Assembly: GCA_048498995.1 (NCBI GenBank)
Contig: JBEHWX010000162.1
Location: forward strand, 1-8,465
Origin: JBEHWX01 sp048498995
GTDB lineage: Bacteria; Bacteroidota; Ignavibacteria; OLB7
Direction of reading: 5' to 3'
DNA length: 8,465 nt
Part shown: positions 5,899 through 8,465 of the stretch, piece after piece
How positions within the stretch are numbered: the first letter of the stretch is position 1
How the letters are laid out: every line of letters starts with the position of its first letter
Translations under genes and position numbers: made by a program
Notes under the pieces: generated by a model
The model's input: the letters and a program-made list of their open reading frames with translations, nothing else
Told to the model about the DNA's origin: nothing
The model's database searches: none

Positions 5899-7125
5899 AT
5901 GAAGCATATATCCCCCCTGGCGATCCTCCTCGGCGCGATCGCCCTCATCCTTTGCATGTTCCGGCCGATCGGGCTGCGCGCCAACATGGCCGCGCCGGTC
6001 GAGCCCGGCAATCAGGTCGGCGAGCCCTCCGGCCAGCTGCGCGATATCGACATCCTCCGCGAGCGGCTCACGATCGACGCGCGCGGGCTGGCCAACGGCG
6101 GCGACGCGCTGGTCGACGCGCTCTACCATGTGAGAAACGGCGGCGCCGGCGGAACGATCGACATGCTCTTCGTTGCCGTGGCGCTGATCGATTCGACGTC
6201 GGAGATCTGGATCGACGGACGGCGCGTGGAAGGCTCCGTCGTCGGCGACGACGTGCCGCTGCGCTGGCGTCCCCCCATGACCACGCCGTCGATCTCGGGA
6301 GCCAAAGCGCCGGTCTACGAGGTGCGCGACACGATGGGGATTCACTTCCCGCTGTTTCTTCCCGCCGGCGAGCACGAGATCCGTGTCCGGTATCGCGCGC
6401 GAGTTACCGCCAACCATCTCTCCGACGATCCGGTCCGGCTCTGGCAGCTGGCCTACGTGCTGTCGCCGGCGCGGGACTGGAGAAGCTTCGGCGGTCTCGA
6501 TTTCACGCTGCTGCTTCCGGCCGGGTGGCGCCTGGCCAGCAATCCGCCGCTGGAGAGATCGGAGGTCGGCTACGTCGGACACTGGGCCGATCTGCCGGGG
6601 GACGCGATCGCGCTCACCATGCAGGCGCCGGCCGCCAGCTCTTCTCTGTCGACCGCCTCGGACATCGCGCTGACGATTCTGCTCACGCTCGGCTTCGCCT
6701 ACGGTTGTATATCCATGGGGCGGATGCTCGGGCGGTGGCTGGTGCGGAAGGGGCGCACCGTGGCGCTGGCGGGTCCGGCGGCGCTGCTGGCCGGCGTGGT
6801 CTGGTCCGTGGCGATCTTCATCGGCGGCACGCTCTATTCCTCGTCGCACGTCGATCCGCTGCAGCAGTCGCATAGGTTCGGGTATGTGAAGATGATAATG
6901 ACCTTCGGCTACGCCATACTGGCCTTCGTGGTCGGGGCGGTGCTCACGCAGGTTGCGGCCACCGTGGCCGCGCGCCGGGCGCGACGTCCGGCCGGGGACG
7001 GGGCGCCGGGGCGGAGCGGCCTGGAGAATGCCGTGCGCGGCGTCATGGCCGGGGTGAATTCCCGGGCGGGGCTTGACGATCGGATTTCCGACGATCGTGT
7101 GTCCGATGAGCGGATCACCGGGTAG
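5899..7125 (+). CDS. membrane protein with exported N-terminal domain, unknown function
   Basis: A 408-residue protein that I do not assign to a named family. Residues 1-22 are a signal peptide or anchor (LAILLGAIALILCMF). About 25-245 is a soluble, presumably exported, beta-rich region: ANMAAPVEPGNQVGEPSG at 28-45, then RERLTIDARGL, a FVAVAL strand, IWIDGRRVEG at 103-112, LPAGEHEIRVRYRARV at 154-169, and a WRSFGGLDFTLLLPAGW segment. Three hydrophobic segments follow, at about 254-273, 287-309 and 332-356, then a basic loop (RRARRPAG) and a hydrophilic tail. The tail ends in three copies of a five-residue unit (DDRIS, DDRVS, DERIT, residues 393-407) before a final Gly. There are no catalytic or metal motifs that I recognise. 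CGGAG lies 5 nt before the ATG and supports the start. It sits 78 bp after the flavoprotein gene, so co-transcription is possible but unproven. Confidence 0.75.
   Translation: MKHISPLAILLGAIALILCMFRPIGLRANMAAPVEPGNQVGEPSGQLRDIDILRERLTIDARGLANGGDALVDALYHVRNGGAGGTIDMLFVAVALIDSTSEIWIDGRRVEGSVVGDDVPLRWRPPMTTPSISGAKAPVYEVRDTMGIHFPLFLPAGEHEIRVRYRARVTANHLSDDPVRLWQLAYVLSPARDWRSFGGLDFTLLLPAGWRLASNPPLERSEVGYVGHWADLPGDAIALTMQAPAASSSLSTASDIALTILLTLGFAYGCISMGRMLGRWLVRKGRTVALAGPAALLAGVVWSVAIFIGGTLYSSSHVDPLQQSHRFGYVKMIMTFGYAILAFVVGAVLTQVAATVAARRARRPAGDGAPGRSGLENAVRGVMAGVNSRAGLDDRISDDRVSDERITG
7075..7119 (+). repeat. three degenerate 15-bp units at the 3' end of the membrane-protein gene
   Basis: The units GACGATCGGATTTCC (7075-7089), GACGATCGTGTGTCC (7090-7104) and GATGAGCGGATCACC (7105-7119) are in frame, each encoding one five-residue D-D/E-R-I/V-S/T unit. 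They end 3 bp before the stop codon. Divergence between units suggests an old expansion or selection on the protein pattern. Confidence 0.7.
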
Positions 7126-7226
7126 GCGTGGGAGTAGGCGTAGGGTGGTCCGCGGAGCAAACTGAGCAAGAACGATCAAGTGGCGGGGCGGGTCGCGGCG
7201 TAGATTCGCAATAGCGAGAAACGCCC

Positions 7227-8108
7227 ATGAGACCGACGACCTACGATGATTACAGCGGGAGGATCACGCGAGTACTCCTCCACATCCGGGAGCACCTGGA
7301 TGAGACCCTTTCGCTCGAGGAGCTTGCGCGCGTGGCGCACTTCTCCCCGTATCACTTCCACCGGATCTTCCGTGGGATGATGGGGGAATCGCTCGGGGAG
7401 CACGTCCGCCGCCTTCGTCTGGAGCGGGCGGCGCGCCGCCTCCGATCGAGCGACGACGCTATCACGCAGGTCGCGTTCGAGGCCGGCTACGAATCGCACG
7501 AGGCGTTCACGCGCGCGTTCCGCGGGATGTTCTCTCTGTCGCCGCGCGTATACCGGAGCACCTTGCGCGGGAGGTACGACGTCGACGGCGCGGATGATGT
7601 GCCGAAGGTCCTCGAGGCGGAATCGGGAGATCCGGGAGGGCGCGTCCGGATCGTGGTCACGCTTCCCATGCCGCTGCTGTTCGTCCGTCACATCGGATCG
7701 TTCGGTTCCGTCGGCGCTGCCTGGTCCCGTCTGTTCCAGGAGGCCGGCGCGCGCGGGCTGCTTCATGGCCGGCCGACGATGATCGGCATCATTCACGACG
7801 ACCCCGAGATCACCCCACCAGACGTTCTCCGCTACGACGCATGCATACGGCTCGACCACGAAATCGAGGTGGTCGGCGAGCTCGGCGTGACCTGTCTGCC
7901 GGGTGGAGAGGAGGCGGTGCTGCTGCATCGCGGTCCGTACGAGCGGCTCATGGAGTCGTACGCCTGGCTCTATGGCGTCTGGCTGCCGCACAGCGGTCGT
8001 GAGGCGGACGATCGTCCTCCCTACGAGATCTACGTCAGCGCGCCGGATGAAGCGGCGCCGGATGATCTTCTCACCGAGATCCACCTGCCGCTTCGTACCG
8101 ATCCATGA
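7227..8108 (+). CDS. AraC-family regulator with GyrI-like effector-binding domain
   Basis: A 293-residue transcription regulator of the Rob-like arrangement. The AraC-type DNA-binding domain comes first: the first helix-turn-helix is at about 28-49 (LSLEELARVAHFSPYHFHRIFR) and the second at about 78-99 (ITQVAFEAGYESHEAFTRAFR), followed by the family signature FSLSPRVYR at 102-110. From about 138 to 290 is a GyrI-like/BmrR-type small-molecule-binding domain: VRIVVTLPMPLLFVRHIG, AVLLHRGPYERLMESYAWLYG (230-250) and the closing LLTEIHLPL (281-289), whose Glu (E284) is at the position commonly used to contact cationic ligands. Proteins of this design sense lipophilic or cationic compounds and often control efflux or detoxification genes. 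No efflux gene is visible here, so its targets lie outside the window or include itself. No strong Shine-Dalgarno is seen. Confidence 0.92.
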   Translation: MRPTTYDDYSGRITRVLLHIREHLDETLSLEELARVAHFSPYHFHRIFRGMMGESLGEHVRRLRLERAARRLRSSDDAITQVAFEAGYESHEAFTRAFRGMFSLSPRVYRSTLRGRYDVDGADDVPKVLEAESGDPGGRVRIVVTLPMPLLFVRHIGSFGSVGAAWSRLFQEAGARGLLHGRPTMIGIIHDDPEITPPDVLRYDACIRLDHEIEVVGELGVTCLPGGEEAVLLHRGPYERLMESYAWLYGVWLPHSGREADDRPPYEIYVSAPDEAAPDDLLTEIHLPLRTDP

Positions 8109-8308
8109 TGTCAGAGCCAGGCTCGGCGCGCCGCCCGCGCGGGGTGGCTGAGATCGTGCTGGGCGGGATCGCACCCCGTGTGAGGGAGTCCCGGGTGAAC
8201 GTATTCCGCGTCGATGCATCGGGGAGACCGCGCGTCGCGCGGGTGCGTATCGGGCGGACGTGTGCCGAGGTCGATGCGGGTGGGGACGGGACCGTGTTGG
8301 CGCTTTGA
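8105..8308 (+). CDS. possible small ORF coupled to the AraC regulator
   Basis: A 67-codon open frame whose ATG overlaps the AraC-gene stop in an ATGA junction, a common arrangement for translational coupling. Third codon positions are mostly G or C, as in the neighbours. The middle, from AEIVLGGIAPRV to VARVRIGRTCAEVDAGGDG, reads as plausible beta-strand sequence. It matches no family I know and has no signal peptide or membrane segment. Antisense and other frames are also open here, as is usual in GC-rich DNA, so the case rests mainly on the overlap. Confidence 0.3.
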   Translation: MMSEPGSARRPRGVAEIVLGGIAPRVRESRVNVFRVDASGRPRVARVRIGRTCAEVDAGGDGTVLAL

Positions 8309-8351
8309 GCGTGAAGCATTGCGCGCGGAAGTAGCTCTATTCGCGCTTCCG

Positions 8352-8465
8352 TCGCGGAGGATCGGATCGCGGAGGATCGGATCGCGGAGGATCGGATCGC
8401 GGAGGATCGGATCGCGGAGGATCGGATCGCGGAGGATCGGATCGCGGAGGATCGGATCGCGGAGG
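8352..8465. repeat. perfect 15-bp tandem array running off the window
   Basis: TCGCGGAGGATCGGA is repeated without any mismatch: seven full copies from 8352 to 8456, then 9 bases of an eighth at the window end. The unit is five codons long and has no stop in any of the six frames (forward readings SRRIG, RGGSD, AEDRI; reverse SDPPR, PILRD, RSSAI). The + frame with SRRIG is open from an ATG at 8274 to the window end. No frame has enough flanking sequence to show that it is a gene. Confidence 0.95.

Noticed and set aside
4897..7179. A 760-codon reverse-strand open frame antisense to the flavoprotein and membrane-protein genes
   Set aside because: Its translation is dominated by Arg, His, Gly, Ala and Asp with no domain pattern, while both sense-strand genes have clear motifs, signal or membrane segments and starts. 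GC-rich codon bias commonly leaves the antisense frame open.
1875..8108. A single rightward operon or a defence or biosynthetic island
   Set aside because: Gaps of 78 to 290 bp, a strong palindrome after the first gene and unrelated functions do not support a common system. No nuclease-helicase, toxin-antitoxin, transporter or synthase set is present.
8352..8465. CRISPR array
   Set aside because: The units are 15 bp, directly abutting and identical, with no unique spacers and no cas genes. It is a simple tandem repeat.

Overview
The window looks like bacterial chromosomal DNA of high GC content, with tightly coding genes and strong G/C preference at third codon positions over the rightward genes. 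The leftmost ~1.6 kb and the gaps between genes are visibly less GC-biased. Signal peptides on envelope-type proteins, a DUF2807 protein and an RmuC protein fit a diderm bacterium, for example a Gemmatimonadota-, Eisenbacteria- or Acidobacteria-like soil or sediment lineage. That placement is only an impression. There are no rRNA, tRNA, phage, transposase or CRISPR features.

Layout. Two leftward genes encode small exported proteins: a carboxypeptidase-regulatory-like beta-sandwich protein (175-567) and a DUF2807 beta-helix protein (856-1575). A 299-bp divergent gap rich in perfect inverted repeats (1576-1874) separates them from a rightward series. That series is an acyl-CoA/fatty-acid desaturase (1875-2921), an RmuC-type DNA recombination protein (3212-4768), a thioredoxin-reductase-like flavoprotein with a CPYC pair (4915-5820), an unrecognised membrane protein with a secreted N-terminal domain (5899-7125), and an AraC/GyrI-like regulator (7227-8108). 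A possible 67-codon ORF is coupled to the regulator by an ATGA overlap (8105-8308). The window ends inside a perfect 15-bp tandem array (8352 onward).

How the genes relate. Gaps of 78 to 290 bp between the rightward genes do not suggest one tight operon. This looks more like a run of separately transcribed housekeeping, envelope and stress genes. The desaturase would tune membrane lipid fluidity, RmuC acts in genome maintenance, the flavoprotein in thiol or redox chemistry, and the AraC/GyrI protein probably in small-molecule sensing. No shared pathway is evident.

The hunt. I see no convincing new multi-gene system. The most unusual signals are the pure 15-bp array at the right edge, open in all six frames, and its resemblance in period and sequence to a degenerate 15-bp/5-residue repeat at the 3' end of the membrane-protein gene 1.2 kb away. 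Others are a perfect 34-bp palindrome after the desaturase gene, a cluster of perfect inverted repeats in the divergent gap, and a redox flavoprotein that keeps its CxxC pair but lacks the classic NADPH-phosphate-binding motif.
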